Source of the DNA: Candidatus Woesearchaeota archaeon
Lineage (GTDB): Archaea > Nanobdellota > Nanobdellia > Woesearchaeales > UBA525
Assembly: GCA_028818155.1 (NCBI GenBank)
Contig: JAPPOH010000014.1
Coordinates: forward strand, 263,042-327,041
Direction of reading: 5' to 3'
Length of the DNA stretch: 64,000 nt
Part shown: piece after piece, positions 43,414 through 51,672 of the stretch
How the letters are laid out: every line of letters begins with the position of its first letter
Position numbering within the stretch: position 1 is the stretch's first letter
Position numbers and translations under genes: made by a program
Notes under the pieces: generated by a model
Seen by the model: only the letters and a program-made list of their open reading frames with translations
The model's database searches: none
Told to the model about the DNA's origin: nothing

Positions 43414-44517
43414 TTATTCGACAGCGACTTTTGCGCCGTCTTGTACTTGGTGAATGAAGAACTCACCGCTCACGTCACCATTCTCGTCGAATGTCGTCGC
43501 GCCAGAGTATCGTCCTTCCCAATCTTCAAGTGCATTCAGTGTGTCCTTCATACATGCTGTATCTTCACCGCACTGCTCAAGGAGATGTGCAATGATAAAG
43601 ACACCATCATACATTGTGCCGCAGTAGAAGCCAATCTCGCACTCTGTCGCTGCCTGCATCGCTTTGAAGTCCTCATCTTCAGGTGTTGCAAGCTCTGGTG
43701 CGTAGACCCCTTCCATCTCGTCAGGGTATGCGTTGAGTGCATCATTCATAATGAAGACCTCGCTGCCGAGCAGCTGCGCTTCAATACCAGATTCCTTGTA
43801 CTGCTTCACGAACACGCCACCCATCGGCACCGTTTGTGGGAGCATCAATACTGCATCCGCTTCACTGTCTGCAATTTTCGTCATCTGTGCGCGGACATCC
43901 CGTGCTTCGGGATCAACGACCTCGTCAGCAACGATCTCAACACCTACAGCAGGAAGCTGTTCGTTGTAGCTCCGGCGTAATGCCTGTGCGTAGTCTGTGT
44001 TCTCGGAGAGGAGTGCAACTGAGCTATACCCTTGCTCCTGGATGAACGAAACGAGTGCGCCAACTTGCGCAGTGTCAGACGGGTAATTCCTGAAGACATA
44101 GTCTCCTGCGTTTGTGACGTCCGGGCTTGAGGAGAGGGAACTAAAGAGTAAGACTTCGTTCGCTTCCGTGAACGGTGCAATCCCCAGCGTTTCACCGGAG
44201 CAGCCGCCGCCGTGAATGATACGAACGCCATCAACATTTACGAGTTTTTGTGCTGCTGTGAGCGCAGGCCTACCTGCGCATGCACCATCTTCATAGATGA
44301 TCTCGAGCTTCATGTTCTTTGCAGCCCATTGCTCGTTGAGATCGGCAACCGCTTTCTCTGTGACGCGTTGGAGTGGCAAGCCGTATGTTGCGCCATCGCC
44401 TGTGAGTGGGCCGAGCCACCCGATCGTGTAGACGGTCATGCCGTCTGTTGTTGTTTCTTCCGCGGGCGCTGCGCACGCGGCTAACAGAACTGCGAGTGCT
44501 ATCATAAATCGTTTCAT
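43414..44517 (-). CDS. ABC transporter substrate-binding lipoprotein (LivJ/K-like)
   Basis: This 367-residue protein has a lipoprotein signal (FMIALAVLLAACAAP, with Cys15 as the lipidation site) and then a type I periplasmic binding fold. Motifs include IGWLGPLTGDGATYGLPLQR, IHGGGCSGETLGIAPFTEAN and VFRNYPSDTAQVGALV. It should capture amino acids outside the membrane for LivHMGF. It overlaps the upstream, related binding-protein gene (ATGA). Confidence 0.9.
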   Translation of the reverse strand: MKRFMIALAVLLAACAAPAEETTTDGMTVYTIGWLGPLTGDGATYGLPLQRVTEKAVADLNEQWAAKNMKLEIIYEDGACAGRPALTAAQKLVNVDGVRIIHGGGCSGETLGIAPFTEANEVLLFSSLSSSPDVTNAGDYVFRNYPSDTAQVGALVSFIQEQGYSSVALLSENTDYAQALRRSYNEQLPAVGVEIVADEVVDPEARDVRAQMTKIADSEADAVLMLPQTVPMGGVFVKQYKESGIEAQLLGSEVFIMNDALNAYPDEMEGVYAPELATPEDEDFKAMQAATECEIGFYCGTMYDGVFIIAHLLEQCGEDTACMKDTLNALEDWEGRYSGATTFDENGDVSGEFFIHQVQDGAKVAVE

Positions 44518-45605
44518 ACTGTTTCCTCCGCAACAATAACGTCGCCGTCTTTGTATTCGTACAGAGCATAGACAGCGTTCTTCAAATCTCCATTCTCATC
44601 GAACACGATTGGTCCGCTAATGCCTTGGTACTCTGGCATTGCATACAATGCATCTCTGAACGCGTCAGCTGTTGTTGCTCCCTCTTTAATCAACTTTGCA
44701 AAGATCTTCCCTGTATCATACCCTTGGAGGACACAGACAGGAACGTCAGGTGAGCCGGTTCGTGCTTCCAATTTTTCCGCGAATCCCTCAGGTGTAGTAA
44801 TCACTGGTGCAATATGCTGAATGCCATTGCCACTCTCACCCACTTCTTGGGCAATTTTTGGATCGTTCCATGCATCGCCACCCAAAGTGTAGAGTTCAAC
44901 TCCCAGCTCTCGCATCTGTTTAATGCCGACGATTGAGGATTCAGTGAAGCCGAAGAATGCGAGTGCATCTGGCGTTGCTTCTTGAATCTTGCCGAACTGT
45001 GATCTGAGGTCGCGACTTGCACCGTCGAAGTTCTCTTCGATAGCAACTGCTCCACCGAGCGCCTCGAAATTTTCTTTCAAGACGTCATGGTTGCCTTTGC
45101 ACCATTCATTCAAACATGAAAGAATTGCGATGTTTCTGTATCCTTGCTCATGCAAGTGTTCAGCGATCTCCTTTGCTTGGAATGCATCGCTTGGATACGT
45201 TCGAAAGATGTAATCGCCTGCATCTGTGACTGCTGGTGCGGATGCACACATACTCACTGCCACACGACCAAGATCGTTTGCCATTGGTGCCATGCCGAGT
45301 ATTGATGGGCTACAGAGTGGACCGATCAAGAATTCCACACCATCAATGTTCAAGAGTTTGCTCGCCGCTGTTGTCGCATCCCTACCATTGCACTTTCCGT
45401 CCTCAACGATAAGTTCAATCTGCGTGCCGCCTTTGGCGTTTTCTTCTTCGATTGCCATGACAACTGCTTCTTTTGTTGGCACGCCAAGAGACGCAAGCTC
45501 TCCTGTTAATGGTGCGATGACGCCGACTTTGACTGTGTCGGTCTTGTTTTCTGTTGGCGCGCACGCGACTAAGAATACTACAAATAATAATGCGAGTTTT
45601 TTCAC
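44514..45605 (-). CDS. ABC transporter substrate-binding lipoprotein (LivJ/K-like)
   Basis: This 363-residue protein has signal ALLFVVFLVACAP (lipobox LVAC) and the binding-fold motifs IAPLTGELASLGVPTKEAV, FLIGPLCSPSILGMAPMAN and FRTYPSDAFQAKEIA. It is a paralogue of the next gene with a clearly different sequence, so the transporter may accept two substrate classes. GTG 45605 is chosen because it is preceded by a G-rich ribosome-binding sequence and gives a normal signal peptide; the longer frame does not. Confidence 0.88.
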   Translation of the reverse strand: MKKLALLFVVFLVACAPTENKTDTVKVGVIAPLTGELASLGVPTKEAVVMAIEEENAKGGTQIELIVEDGKCNGRDATTAASKLLNIDGVEFLIGPLCSPSILGMAPMANDLGRVAVSMCASAPAVTDAGDYIFRTYPSDAFQAKEIAEHLHEQGYRNIAILSCLNEWCKGNHDVLKENFEALGGAVAIEENFDGASRDLRSQFGKIQEATPDALAFFGFTESSIVGIKQMRELGVELYTLGGDAWNDPKIAQEVGESGNGIQHIAPVITTPEGFAEKLEARTGSPDVPVCVLQGYDTGKIFAKLIKEGATTADAFRDALYAMPEYQGISGPIVFDENGDLKNAVYALYEYKDGDVIVAEETV

Positions 45606-45642
45606 CGTATCCCCCCTGTTTGTTAGGTATGTCATTGTGTTT

Positions 45643-46104
45643 TTATTGCTTTCGCTCGCCTGAACGAAAGTACTTGAATTTTCTTTCTTTGTATTTTTGA
45701 GCACGAGTATCTTTCTCCTGGTTATGGGAGCGTTCTCCAATATCTTTTCGTTTCTTCTTTTCGTTGAAGAAGTTCCCAACTTCTCTTTGCAGTGCTTCTT
45801 CTGATTGTGGATCTTGTTGCAGGTACTTTGAAAGAAACACTCTGAGGTCGTCAGGCATGTGCTGTTTGCTTACGTTGTGTTGCAAAGCACACCTATACCC
45901 CTCGCGGTAGAGGACGACATAATCGTCAACGTGAAAACTCGGCAGTACTCTATAGACACAATCTGCTTTCATATCTCCATCAAGATCGTCTATTCTGTGC
46001 ACCTCGTTGTTGTACATGAAAAAAGAACTGTGTTGTTCTTGTGGTGTTTGCGGAGGCGCACAACCAACGAGCGTTGCCAATGCGATAGGTGCCAGTCCTT
46101 TCAT
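45643..46104 (-). CDS. Putative lipoprotein with Asp-rich metal-binding-like loop
   Basis: This 153-residue protein has a short lipoprotein signal (GLAPIALATLVGCAPP). RIDDLDGDMKADCVYRVL resembles the D-x-D-x-D calcium loop of dockerin or EF-hand repeats. The C-terminal third is highly basic (FNEKKKRKDIGE, YKERKFKYFRSGERK). It is preceded by TATA GATATATATG and GGTGG near the ATG. Function unknown; the location near the liv genes may be coincidental. Confidence 0.65.
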   Translation of the reverse strand: MKGLAPIALATLVGCAPPQTPQEQHSSFFMYNNEVHRIDDLDGDMKADCVYRVLPSFHVDDYVVLYREGYRCALQHNVSKQHMPDDLRVFLSKYLQQDPQSEEALQREVGNFFNEKKKRKDIGERSHNQEKDTRAQKYKERKFKYFRSGERKQ

Positions 46105-46199
46105 ACCACCAACAAGTGATTACATATATATCAAAGTTTTCTCCTAAAAATTGTCGTAAATAAGAAATAATATAAATAAAATCTCATTTTTGCAAAATA

Positions 46200-47177
46200 A
46201 TGGTTGAATTTAGCAAAATAAAGCTCGATAAAACAGACAGGAAAATCCTTTTCGAACTTGACAAGAACTGTCGCATTCCTGCCAGCACATTAGCGAAGAA
46301 AGTCCACAAAAGCAGACAAACTGTCGAGTACCGAATCAACCAGCTCATGAAGAACGGCATCATCACCGGCTTCCAAACATCGTTCAATCCACACAAGATA
46401 GGATACAAACTCTACAAAATCTACCTGCGATTGCGAAACATTCCTGAGGAACGACAAGAACTCATAACCTACTTACATCGAGCAGGTAATGTGTACTGGA
46501 TGGGAGAATGTTCCGGCATATGGGACCTTGTCGCAGGCATCTTTGCAAAGAACGACTACGAGCTATTCGAATTCAAAAACGAACTCATCTCGAAATTCAC
46601 AAACGTCATCATCAAAGAGGCAGAAGGCACGTACATTGACGTGTTGCAGTACCCGAAAATGTACTTTACGAATGAACTCTGCACCCACACCCTTTTTGCC
46701 GGAGAAATCGTGCACAACAAGTTAGATGATCTTGACTACGCAATCCTTGGGGAAATCGTCAACCAAGCACGAATGCCGATCACTGAACTCGCGAGAAGAA
46801 CGAAGACAACGCCAGCGATTGTCAGGAGGAGGCTCAAACAACTTGAGGAAAAAGGCGTTATTCTGCAGTATCGTGTAGGCATTGATCTTAACAAACTCGG
46901 CCTTGAACTCTACAAAGCAATCATCAAAGTTGATCGCTACACAAAGGACGATGACCGAAAGATGCGAGAGTACCTTGCACGATTACCGAACGTCCACTAC
47001 TTCATCAGGCACATGTGGCAGCTTGAGCCAGAAATAGTCGCGGATAACTACCAAGAATACTACGAGATCATTGAGAACCTGAAGAAAGCATTCCCGCACG
47101 TGATCCGAACAGTAGATTCTGTGCTCATGATTACAGATGAATGGACGCCAGGCTTCAAGAATTTGTTGAAAGCTTAG
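46200..47177 (+). CDS. Lrp/AsnC-family transcription regulator with duplicated domains
   Basis: This 325-residue protein carries two winged-helix DNA-binding domains: LDKTDRKILFELDKNCRIPA then STLAKKVHKSRQTVEYRINQ, and LDDLDYAILGEIVNQARMPI then TELARRTKTTPAIVRRRLKQ. Each is followed by an Lrp-like alpha/beta region. Typical Lrp proteins are about 150 residues with one of each, so this is a tandem fusion. It is transcribed away from the lipoprotein gene upstream of the liv operon. Control of amino-acid transport is a reasonable inference. TATA AATATAAATAA precedes the ATG by about 25 nt. Confidence 0.85.
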   Translation: MVEFSKIKLDKTDRKILFELDKNCRIPASTLAKKVHKSRQTVEYRINQLMKNGIITGFQTSFNPHKIGYKLYKIYLRLRNIPEERQELITYLHRAGNVYWMGECSGIWDLVAGIFAKNDYELFEFKNELISKFTNVIIKEAEGTYIDVLQYPKMYFTNELCTHTLFAGEIVHNKLDDLDYAILGEIVNQARMPITELARRTKTTPAIVRRRLKQLEEKGVILQYRVGIDLNKLGLELYKAIIKVDRYTKDDDRKMREYLARLPNVHYFIRHMWQLEPEIVADNYQEYYEIIENLKKAFPHVIRTVDSVLMITDEWTPGFKNLLKA

Positions 47178-47262
47178 ACGAGCGCTCGGAAAGATTCCGT
47201 TACTCTTCGAAATTGTTCCGGAAACAGAAGCAATAAAAAGATAAAACCGCACAGACTCCCTA

Positions 47263-47511
47263 ATGAAAATGACAACAATCGAGCTGAGCGAAAAAACGAA
47301 ACAAGGATTAGATAAATTCAAGAAAGAGCACGAGAGTTTTGACACATTCCTTGATCGACTCAGGCAACGGCTCGAAGACGAGGCGTCACTCGCGCAAGCA
47401 TACCGAGAAAACGCGGCGCATGACAAACAAGTTGCGAAAGAGTGGTTTGGTACAGTCTCTGAACTCACACCTTTCACAAAGGATGATAAAATGAGGTCGA
47501 AACATGAGTGA
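47263..47511 (+). CDS. Antitoxin of a VapBC-type module
   Basis: This 82-residue protein starts TTIELSEKTKQGLDKFKKEH, a short beta strand and helix, and has a long charged helical C-terminus. It matches the small antitoxins that precede PIN toxins in archaea. It overlaps the toxin gene by 8 nt. A TATA-like AATAAAAAGAT lies 22-33 nt upstream. Confidence 0.8.
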   Translation: MKMTTIELSEKTKQGLDKFKKEHESFDTFLDRLRQRLEDEASLAQAYRENAAHDKQVAKEWFGTVSELTPFTKDDKMRSKHE

Positions 47512-47887
47512 TCTTCTCCTCGATAGTTCCGCGTGGATAGAGTATCTTGGTGGAACGAAGAAAGGAAAGGAAGTGCAAGCACTTATCGAGAACAAAAGAA
47601 TCTACATCATTGCCACAACAGTTGCAGAAGTGTGTTCGAAAGCACTTAAAGACACTGGAACGATTGCGCGCGCTACACTCGCGATGAGAACGCGAGGAGT
47701 GTTCCTCCCGCTAACCTTCGAAATAGGAGAACAAACCGCACATATCTATGTGAAAGAACGAAAAAAGAAGCCAAAATTCGGTCTTGCAGATGCACAGACA
47801 TACGCTGCTGCAAAAAACATGCATGCAACACTCATAACGTGTGATCACGACTTTGCAAAAATGAGCCATGCGATCGTCATAGCATAG
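47504..47887 (+). CDS. PIN-domain ribonuclease toxin (VapC-like)
   Basis: This 127-residue PIN domain has the acidic residues in order: LLLDSSAWIEYL, ATTVAEVCSKAL, KFGLADAQTYAAA and LITCDHDFAKM. It follows its antitoxin with an 8-nt overlap. Probably a tRNA- or rRNA-cleaving toxin, released under stress. Confidence 0.87.
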   Translation: MSDLLLDSSAWIEYLGGTKKGKEVQALIENKRIYIIATTVAEVCSKALKDTGTIARATLAMRTRGVFLPLTFEIGEQTAHIYVKERKKKPKFGLADAQTYAAAKNMHATLITCDHDFAKMSHAIVIA

Positions 47888-47888
47888 T

Positions 47889-48146
47889 CTATACAATATC
47901 TTCTTCAGCAACGACGACAAAGTCGCCGAGCGCCATCACAGCAGAAAATGGGATAAGCTGCTCATTCTCACGGCTCTTTTCCAGGTCAAGCTTCTCCGCG
48001 TACGGCGTTGGATTTCGTAATACAACGTGAATTAACTCGCCAGTGCCCGTCTCAAACACAACGTCACCAACTTCACCGAATCGCTTCCCTGTCTTGCTCA
48101 CTACTGTTCTCCCGAGGATCTGTTTGGAAAATCGCTTGTCTGTCAT
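47889..48146 (-). CDS. PRC-barrel domain protein
   Basis: This protein of about 85 residues has KQILGRTVVSKTGKRFGEVG, VVFETGTGELIHVVL and LIPFSAVMALGDFVVV, the beta-barrel pattern of PRC domains. In archaea small PRC proteins are linked to RNA metabolism and cell division (the CdpB family). TATA CTTTATATAC lies about 25 nt upstream of ATG 48146; the in-frame extension crosses it. Confidence 0.82.
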   Translation of the reverse strand: MTDKRFSKQILGRTVVSKTGKRFGEVGDVVFETGTGELIHVVLRNPTPYAEKLDLEKSRENEQLIPFSAVMALGDFVVVAEEDIV

Positions 48147-48242
48147 TACTGTACCCCCGCACGAGGAGTATATAAAGCTTTTCTCTTTCTCTGAAGAAAT
48201 CTTTAAATACTGATGGATCATCGTAGAGCCAGAGGTGAATAT

Positions 48243-48821
48243 TCATATGGCAGGGGACTTATCAACCGTTATTCTTGCAATCATCATAGGTACGCTCGCG
48301 GCAATCGTGTACTCACTACGAGTCTTAGTGTTGATGGAGCGAAGAATCGCTCGGATTGACCGGCACATCGAGATGATGGCAGAGAAGATCGTCGTCGAGG
48401 AAAAGAAGATCGAGCGCATGGTCAAGAAGAAAAAGAAATAACTTTTTTTATTCTCTTTCCAATATTCGAGTAACGGCTCTAGGGAGTATAGTAGAAGTAA
48501 TACTAATTCAGAGCCAGTAATGCGCCTATCGCCATCGCGAAGGCTAAGAGATACTCTATCATATTGTGTGTTATCAACTACGACAGTTGGCGATGTTGTC
48601 TCACCATACGCTCTCTCCCTGTGATTTTGCGCATCTCCTCCAGAAAGGAGAAGTACTGTGACATCTTGCTCAGAAGGTTCAAGCGGTTTGCTACGAAGAA
48701 GACCACGATCAACTCTCGTAACGTCATGTCCTGCTTTCTCGAGATATTCAACACACTCCTGATCAAGTGATCTTCCACCACTCCCCACACCTGCACCGCA
48801 CACGTACAAAATTTTCACCAT
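48243..48821 (-). CDS. Small protein with PTS IIB-like N-terminus; 3' end antisense to another gene
   Basis: The first 110 residues look real: KILYVCGAGVGSGGRSLDQE resembles PTS IIB or receiver-like folds, and VTVLLLSGGDAQ follows. TATA CACTTTTAAGC lies about 26 nt upstream of ATG 48821. Beyond about residue 125 the sequence is Ser/Ile/Arg-rich and antisense to the whole small membrane gene at 48247. The true gene may be shorter (sequence error) or genuinely overlap. No PTS proteins are nearby, so no function is claimed. Confidence 0.45.
   Translation of the reverse strand: MVKILYVCGAGVGSGGRSLDQECVEYLEKAGHDVTRVDRGLLRSKPLEPSEQDVTVLLLSGGDAQNHRERAYGETTSPTVVVDNTQYDRVSLSLRDGDRRITGSELVLLLLYSLEPLLEYWKENKKSYFFFFLTMRSIFFSSTTIFSAIISMCRSIRAILRSINTKTRSEYTIAASVPMMIARITVDKSPAI
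48247..48441 (+). CDS. Small single-pass membrane protein with basic coiled coil
   Basis: This 64-residue protein has an N-terminal membrane helix (TVILAIIIGTLAAIVYSL). A charged coiled coil with acidic and basic residues follows, ending in a run of lysines. GAGGTGA at 48232-48238 is a strong ribosome-binding site 8 nt before ATG 48247, so the in-frame GTG at 48235 is not used. It is entirely antisense to the 3' part of the 48243-48821 frame. Function unknown. Confidence 0.65.
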   Translation: MAGDLSTVILAIIIGTLAAIVYSLRVLVLMERRIARIDRHIEMMAEKIVVEEKKIERMVKKKKK

Positions 48822-48854
48822 GACTACCGAGGAAGAGTATCGAGCTTAAAAGTG

Positions 48855-49244
48855 TTACTCTATCAATTCCCCAAAGCTCAACGCTTTGCTATCATCTAAA
48901 GCAGCAACGTAGCTCGCTGCAGTCTCCCGTAAATCTTCTAAACTCCAGAACTTCCATGGTTTTCTCAAGAATTTCACACCGACCCAGGCCTCGCAGCCGA
49001 ATTTTTCAGAAAAATACCGTAATTCATCAATCTCCTTCTTCGTCAGATACTTCTTGCTCTCCTTCGTTAATTTCGCTTCTATCGCAACCTTTCGTTGCGC
49101 ATTTCCAGCGATCACATCAGGGAGTTCCACATTCATAGCGCCAGATGCTGGTGCTCGGAAGGCTGCCCAGCCTGCATCCCAGAACATATGGACGAGTTCT
49201 CGTTCAGCAGCAGAGCCTCGAGCCTTTCGCGTTCTGTGGGACAT
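48855..49244 (-). CDS. hjc: Holliday junction resolvase Hjc
   Basis: This 129-residue protein has RKARGSAAERELVHMFWDAG (catalytic Glu in the first helix), FRAPASGAMNVELPDVIAG and KVAIEAKLT. These are the Asp and E-x-K of the archaeal Hjc PD-(D/E)xK nuclease. It cuts four-way junctions during recombination. The size is normal for the family. Confidence 0.92.
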   Translation of the reverse strand: MSHRTRKARGSAAERELVHMFWDAGWAAFRAPASGAMNVELPDVIAGNAQRKVAIEAKLTKESKKYLTKKEIDELRYFSEKFGCEAWVGVKFLRKPWKFWSLEDLRETAASYVAALDDSKALSFGELIE

Positions 49245-49316
49245 ACTTCCCTTGTAGCAAGATCCTTCTTAAAGGTAAGCACAACACTTAAATATTACTT
49301 TAGCTTACATAGTAAG

Positions 49317-49574
49317 ATGGAATCGATCACAATCAAGGTGGACAAAGCATTCGCACAAGAAATCGACAAAGCAATGCATCCACACTATAGCACAAAGACA
49401 GAGTTCATTCGCGAAGCGATCCGTGACAAAGTGAAAGAAATTCGAAATGAACATATTCGTGCAGATCTCAAAAAATACTTCGGTAAATCGAAGAAAAAAA
49501 CACCATTACACGAAGATAGAAGAATCAGAGAACAAGTCAGCAAGGAATACATGAAAAAACGTAAATCAGAGTAA
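49317..49574 (+). CDS. Ribbon-helix-helix antitoxin of a convergent toxin-antitoxin pair
   Basis: This 85-residue protein begins ESITIKVDKAFAQEIDKAM with STKTEFIREAIRDKVKEI, the CopG/ParD ribbon-helix-helix fold. A basic tail follows. The PIN toxin gene faces it on the other strand and their 3' ends overlap by 9 nt. TATA CTTAAATATTAC lies about 25 nt upstream of ATG 49317. Confidence 0.82.
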   Translation: MESITIKVDKAFAQEIDKAMHPHYSTKTEFIREAIRDKVKEIRNEHIRADLKKYFGKSKKKTPLHEDRRIREQVSKEYMKKRKSE

Positions 49575-49979
49575 TTCTTCTGGTTTCTTACATACAACAA
49601 TACTGTGCAGTGAGAGAAAATGCTTGTCTCTTGTGATAACGATTGCATCATTATCTCGAGCAAGAACTGCATGTAAGGCGTCACCAAACGCAATGTTATG
49701 CTCTTGGCACAGTTTTCTCGCTTCATACTCTTGCTTTGAAGATATGAGAGCACGCAGGATACTCCCATTCTTTGCGATAATAGAAAAAATAGAAAAAATT
49801 TCTTTTTCGCTGTAGTATTTTGCGAGTTCCGTAACGATCATATCTGAGTAAAGAATTGTGCACTCTTTTTCTAACGCTTGAGAAAGAAATTCAAATGCCC
49901 ATTCGCCAAGCGGTCGAAGTTTATCTGATCTATTCTCATAGTAATCTCGCCAGATGCATGTGTCGAGGTAGTACTTCAT
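49566..49979 (-). CDS. PIN-domain ribonuclease toxin, convergent with its antitoxin
   Basis: This 137-residue PIN domain starts KYYLDTCIWRDYYENRSDKL. It has further acidic residues in YSDMIVTELAKYY, AFGDALHAVLA and VITRDKHFLSL. ATG 49979 is the natural start, with TATA ACTATTTAATTG about 26 nt upstream; the longer frame crosses the histone promoter. Its 3' end overlaps the ribbon-helix-helix gene, so the module is tail to tail. Confidence 0.85.
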   Translation of the reverse strand: MKYYLDTCIWRDYYENRSDKLRPLGEWAFEFLSQALEKECTILYSDMIVTELAKYYSEKEIFSIFSIIAKNGSILRALISSKQEYEARKLCQEHNIAFGDALHAVLARDNDAIVITRDKHFLSLHSIVVCKKPEELL

Positions 49980-50045
49980 ACTGCAATAAAACACACTACA
50001 ATTAAATAGTTTGTGGTTTAAATATGAGCTCTCCACTCTCCATCC

Positions 50046-50243
50046 ATGCCACTCTCCCTCGCAGCAATGGAACAACTCCTTCGTGAAGCTGGCGCAAAAC
50101 GTATCGGTGAAGATGCAAAAGCCGCGCTCCGAGAAGCATGTGAGGAGTACGCGAAAGAAGTTGGAGAAAAAGCAGCTGCCCTGGCAGCACACGCTGGAAG
50201 AAGAACTGTCAAAGCTGCTGATGTGAAGCTCGCGAGAAAATGA
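50046..50243 (+). CDS. Archaeal histone
   Basis: This 65-residue histone-fold protein starts LSLAAMEQLLREAGAKRIGE. It continues with a long central helix and the conserved RRTVKAADVKLARK at the C-terminus (R-T-x3-D of helix 3). The length and lack of tails are those of HMf-type histones that wrap DNA. TATA GGTTTAAATATG lies about 27 nt upstream. It overlaps the next gene as ATGA. Confidence 0.93.
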   Translation: MPLSLAAMEQLLREAGAKRIGEDAKAALREACEEYAKEVGEKAAALAAHAGRRTVKAADVKLARK

Positions 50244-50686
50244 CAGCGCTCAAAGAGTACATTACACAGCACGATATTCCTGCAGAGCACATACAGTTTT
50301 CGCAGTCGTGCCATTCTGTTGCAGAAGCTGCTGCCGCTGTTGGCGTCGATGAACATGTCTTTGTCAAGAACATCTGTATGATTGGTGATGGCTTAATCGT
50401 CGCGATTGTGAAAGGAGAAGATCGTGCTTCTACCTCTCGCGTTGCGAAAGCGATTGGAAGAGAGCGGCCACGAATAGCAACACCTGAAGAAATTCAGGAG
50501 TTAACAGGCTATCCTTGTGGCGGCACGCCTTCGTTTGGGTTTGACGCAACATTCTTAGTTGATCCTCGCGTGATGGAGCTACCCGAGGTGTATACTGGTG
50601 GTGGCTCGCAGACGTCGTTGGTGAAAATAAGCACGGAAGAGTTATTGAAAGCGAATAATGGGCAAGTTGTGCGGGTGCGGAAGTGA
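50240..50686 (+). CDS. YbaK/ProX-type aminoacyl-tRNA deacylase
   Basis: This 148-residue protein has EHVFVKNICMIGDGLIVAIV with the conserved Lys of the YbaK fold. YPCGGTPSFGFDATFLVDPR and VYTGGGSQTSLVKI follow, matching substrate-loop motifs of the family. Such proteins hydrolyse mischarged tRNAs, often Cys- or Ala-tRNA(Pro). It is coupled to the histone gene by a 4-nt overlap. Confidence 0.87.
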   Translation: MTALKEYITQHDIPAEHIQFSQSCHSVAEAAAAVGVDEHVFVKNICMIGDGLIVAIVKGEDRASTSRVAKAIGRERPRIATPEEIQELTGYPCGGTPSFGFDATFLVDPRVMELPEVYTGGGSQTSLVKISTEELLKANNGQVVRVRK

Positions 50687-51589
50687 TCACAACGTAATCT
50701 TCTGCAAATCAAACGCAGCTTCCGTTTCCGGAAAAATTGTTCGTGCCTCTTCCACAAGATGGTCTACACTCGGGTATCGCTGCGAGAAATGTGTTAAGAG
50801 TAATCGTTGCACGTCCGCATCAGCAGCAACCCGCGCAGCATACTCCGCCGTCATGTGCTTGAAGTCTTCCGCCTTGTGCTTATGTTCGTTTGCAAAGGTT
50901 GACTCGCAAATGAGAATATCTGCTGACTGCGCGATTTTTATTAAATTTTCACATGGTTGCGTATCGGGAATAAAGACAATCTTCTTCCCCGGCACTGTAT
51001 ACGTGACATCTTTTGGCAAAATTCTCTTTCCATTATGTTCAACAGGTTCGCCTCTGCTAAGTTTTCCAACTTGCGGTCCTTCTTGCAACCCAAGCTTCTT
51101 ACACGTTGCCATATCCACACGCGTTCTGGGCTTTTCATGAAATGAATATGCCAGGGCAGGCACACCATGCTCAACGGGAATGCAAGTGACTTCGTACAAG
51201 TCAGTTTCTACAACAACCGCCTCATCCTTCGGATTGATTTCTTCCACTTTGATATTCATTTTGTTCTCGAAAATGGTTGAGGACATGAGTGTGTCAAACC
51301 GTTCCTTCGTCTCGATGGGACCGTATACTCTGAGAGTGTCCGTATAACCACTATTTCCGATCGTTTGGATGAGGCCAAGGAGCCCCGCAACGTGGTCGCC
51401 GTGCCAGTGTGTGATGAAAATCTTCTTGATTTTAGTGCGCGCAATCCCCGCAATGTTCATCTGCCGTTGCGTGCCTTCACCGCAGTCAAAGAGCATACCT
51501 TCTCCCTTGAATTCCAGGTAGAACGATTGCACGTTCCGCTGTTTCGTTGGGACCATGGACGCAGTGCCCAAGATCGTGAGGTCGACCAT
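50687..51589 (-). CDS. rnz: Ribonuclease Z (tRNA 3' processing)
   Basis: This 300-residue metallo-beta-lactamase protein has LTILGTASMVPTKQRNVQSF, LFDCGEGTQRQM, THWHGDHVAGLLGLIQT (HxHxDH zinc ligands) and further ligands in IPVEHG, IPDTQPC and LLLTHFSQRY. The TxRN and flexible-arm region are typical of long-form archaeal RNase Z. ATG 51589 follows CTTTTTAAAC by about 26 nt; the in-frame extension is rejected. Confidence 0.94.
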   Translation of the reverse strand: MVDLTILGTASMVPTKQRNVQSFYLEFKGEGMLFDCGEGTQRQMNIAGIARTKIKKIFITHWHGDHVAGLLGLIQTIGNSGYTDTLRVYGPIETKERFDTLMSSTIFENKMNIKVEEINPKDEAVVVETDLYEVTCIPVEHGVPALAYSFHEKPRTRVDMATCKKLGLQEGPQVGKLSRGEPVEHNGKRILPKDVTYTVPGKKIVFIPDTQPCENLIKIAQSADILICESTFANEHKHKAEDFKHMTAEYAARVAADADVQRLLLTHFSQRYPSVDHLVEEARTIFPETEAAFDLQKITL

Positions 51590-51672
51590 GATCAGAGAAC
51601 AATGATTTTGTTTAAAAAGCCACTGGTCATGGACGCGTAACACTCTTAAAGGAATGGAAAACTTACTGCAAT

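Noticed and set aside
46200..47177. Two separate Lrp genes joined by error
   Set aside because: The frame is continuous with a sensible linker and no internal promoter or ribosome-binding site, so a tandem protein is more likely.
47178..47262. Possible structured RNA or terminator repeat (TTCCG/CGGAA motifs)
   Set aside because: The repeats are short and imperfect, and the region is explained by the promoter of the 47263 gene.
48243..48821. PTS IIB component
   Set aside because: N-terminal resemblance only; no other PTS gene and no clear phosphocysteine context.
49566..50192. Longer minus-strand frame upstream of the PIN toxin
   Set aside because: The extension is antisense to the histone gene and crosses the toxin's own TATA box; ATG 49979 begins the PIN fold.
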